This document shows positions 5,777-6,212 of a stretch of 6,212 nt of DNA, piece after piece; within the stretch, counting starts at the first letter, position 1, and the number at the start of each line of letters is the position of its first letter. The position numbers and the translations under genes were made by a program. The DNA comes from DASZZX01 sp036260415 (lineage in GTDB: Bacteria; Actinomycetota; Nitriliruptoria; Nitriliruptorales; JAHWKO01): the NCBI GenBank assembly GCA_036260415.1, contig DASZZX010000228.1:1-6212 (forward strand), given 5' to 3'. Below the pieces are notes generated by a model. It was given only the letters and a program-made list of their open reading frames with translations. It searched no databases and had not been told where the DNA came from.

Positions 5777-6212
5777 GTGCCGGCGGCGAGCGTCGCGACG
5801 ACCGTGGCGGTGATCGTGGCCGTCTGGGAGCTGGCGGCTGCGCTGGACGCGGCCCTGCCCGACTGGGCGGAGCACGCCGCCAGCCACCTCGCCGTGGGCC
5901 TGCCCGTGACCGGTCTCGCGATCGTCGCCCTGAGGTGGTGGCCTCCCCCTCCTCCCGTCACCGCTGGCCACCGCCGCCCGCCGCGTCCTCGTCGCGGCCA
6001 TCGTCGCGGTCGCGATGTTCCAACTGCTGGAGTCGCTCTCAGCCCGCCTGGAGTACCCCCGGTCGGGGTGGCTGCAAACCACCACCGGGCTGCTGACGAT
6101 GGTCGCGGTCGCCGGAACGGCCCTCGCACCGGCCATGGTGGGCGCATCCCGGCTGTTGCGCGCGGGCGTCCCGCGCGGGGCGCACACCACCCTGCTCGTG
6201 CTGGGGCACTGC
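5777..6212 (+). CDS. Partial multi-helix membrane protein with an interrupted reading frame
   Basis: The 5' part, from GTG 5777, encodes two likely membrane segments: about residues 2-23 (PAASVATTVAVIVAVWELAA) and 37-55 (HLAVGLPVTGLAIVALRWW). After about 5942 this frame stays open but turns into Pro/Arg/His-rich sequence. The next frame (codons in phase with 5955) instead gives two more likely membrane segments, around ARRVLVAAIVAVAMFQLLES and GLLTMVAVAGTALAPAM, with strongly G/C-rich third positions. That frame has a TGA at 5931-5933, so it cannot be coding earlier. The simplest reading is one gene with a +1 shift in or near the C-rich run at 5942-5959. The start is uncertain: no ribosome-binding site is seen at 5777, and a GTG at 5606 is in frame but gives unconvincing sequence. 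The gene runs off the window, and no family is recognisable from the helices alone. Confidence 0.5.
   Translation, partial: MPAASVATTVAVIVAVWELAAALDAALPDWAEHAASHLAVGLPVTGLAIVALRWWPPPPPVTAGHRRPPRPRRGHRRGRDVPTAGVALSPPGVPPVGVAANHHRAADDGRGRRNGPRTGHGGRIPAVARGRPARGAHHPARAGAL

Noticed and set aside
5435..6190. In-frame upstream extension of recA giving a 1330-residue protein
   Set aside because: The extra 252 residues show no RecA similarity and cross the SOS-box promoter. GTG 5434 has a well-placed GGAGG and matches the normal RecA N-terminus.
1..6212. CRISPR array, tRNA, rRNA or insertion sequence
   Set aside because: No regularly spaced repeats, no tRNA-like cloverleaf, and no transposase frames or terminal inverted repeats were found by eye. 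The mobile elements seen are the two inteins.

Overview
The window is very GC-rich DNA with strong G/C bias at third codon positions. It most resembles a high-GC actinobacterium: GTG and TTG starts dominate, there is a mycobacterial-type SOS box, and both inteins resemble the RecA inteins of mycobacteria. Genus cannot be read from the sequence; a deep-branching actinobacterial lineage is a guess.

The centrepiece (2198-5434, minus strand) is one uninterrupted recA reading frame of 1078 codons. It encodes a RecA of only 345 residues split by two in-frame inteins. Intein 1 (363 aa) sits in the DNA-binding L2 loop, the site I recall for the Mycobacterium leprae RecA intein. Intein 2 (370 aa) sits 46 extein residues later, at the site of the M. 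tuberculosis RecA intein. Both keep the splicing residues. Intein 1 also keeps both acidic residues of its LAGLIDADG homing endonuclease. Intein 2 has lost about 70 residues of its endonuclease and has Ala in place of the second catalytic Asp. recX follows recA after 4 nt, forming a recA-recX operon. Upstream of recA, a perfect 14-bp SOS box lies inside the spacer of a plausible promoter, so precursor synthesis should be under LexA control.

Downstream of recX, and convergent with it, is an inositol-monophosphatase-family gene (648-1487, plus). Divergent from that gene is a small three-helix membrane protein (278-574, minus). The two share a 73-bp intergenic region with a 10-bp palindrome. The first 277 bases hold no gene that I can support.

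Right of the recA promoter, divergent from recA, is the start of a multi-helix membrane protein (about 5777 to beyond the window, plus). Its reading frame shifts by one base near a C-rich run at about 5942-5959, so it is a pseudogene, a sequence error or, less likely, a recoded gene.

As a functional unit, DNA damage should induce recA-recX. Two protein-splicing events must then remove 733 of 1078 residues before RecA can form filaments, with RecX as modulator. The phosphatase and the two membrane proteins have no evident link to recombination.
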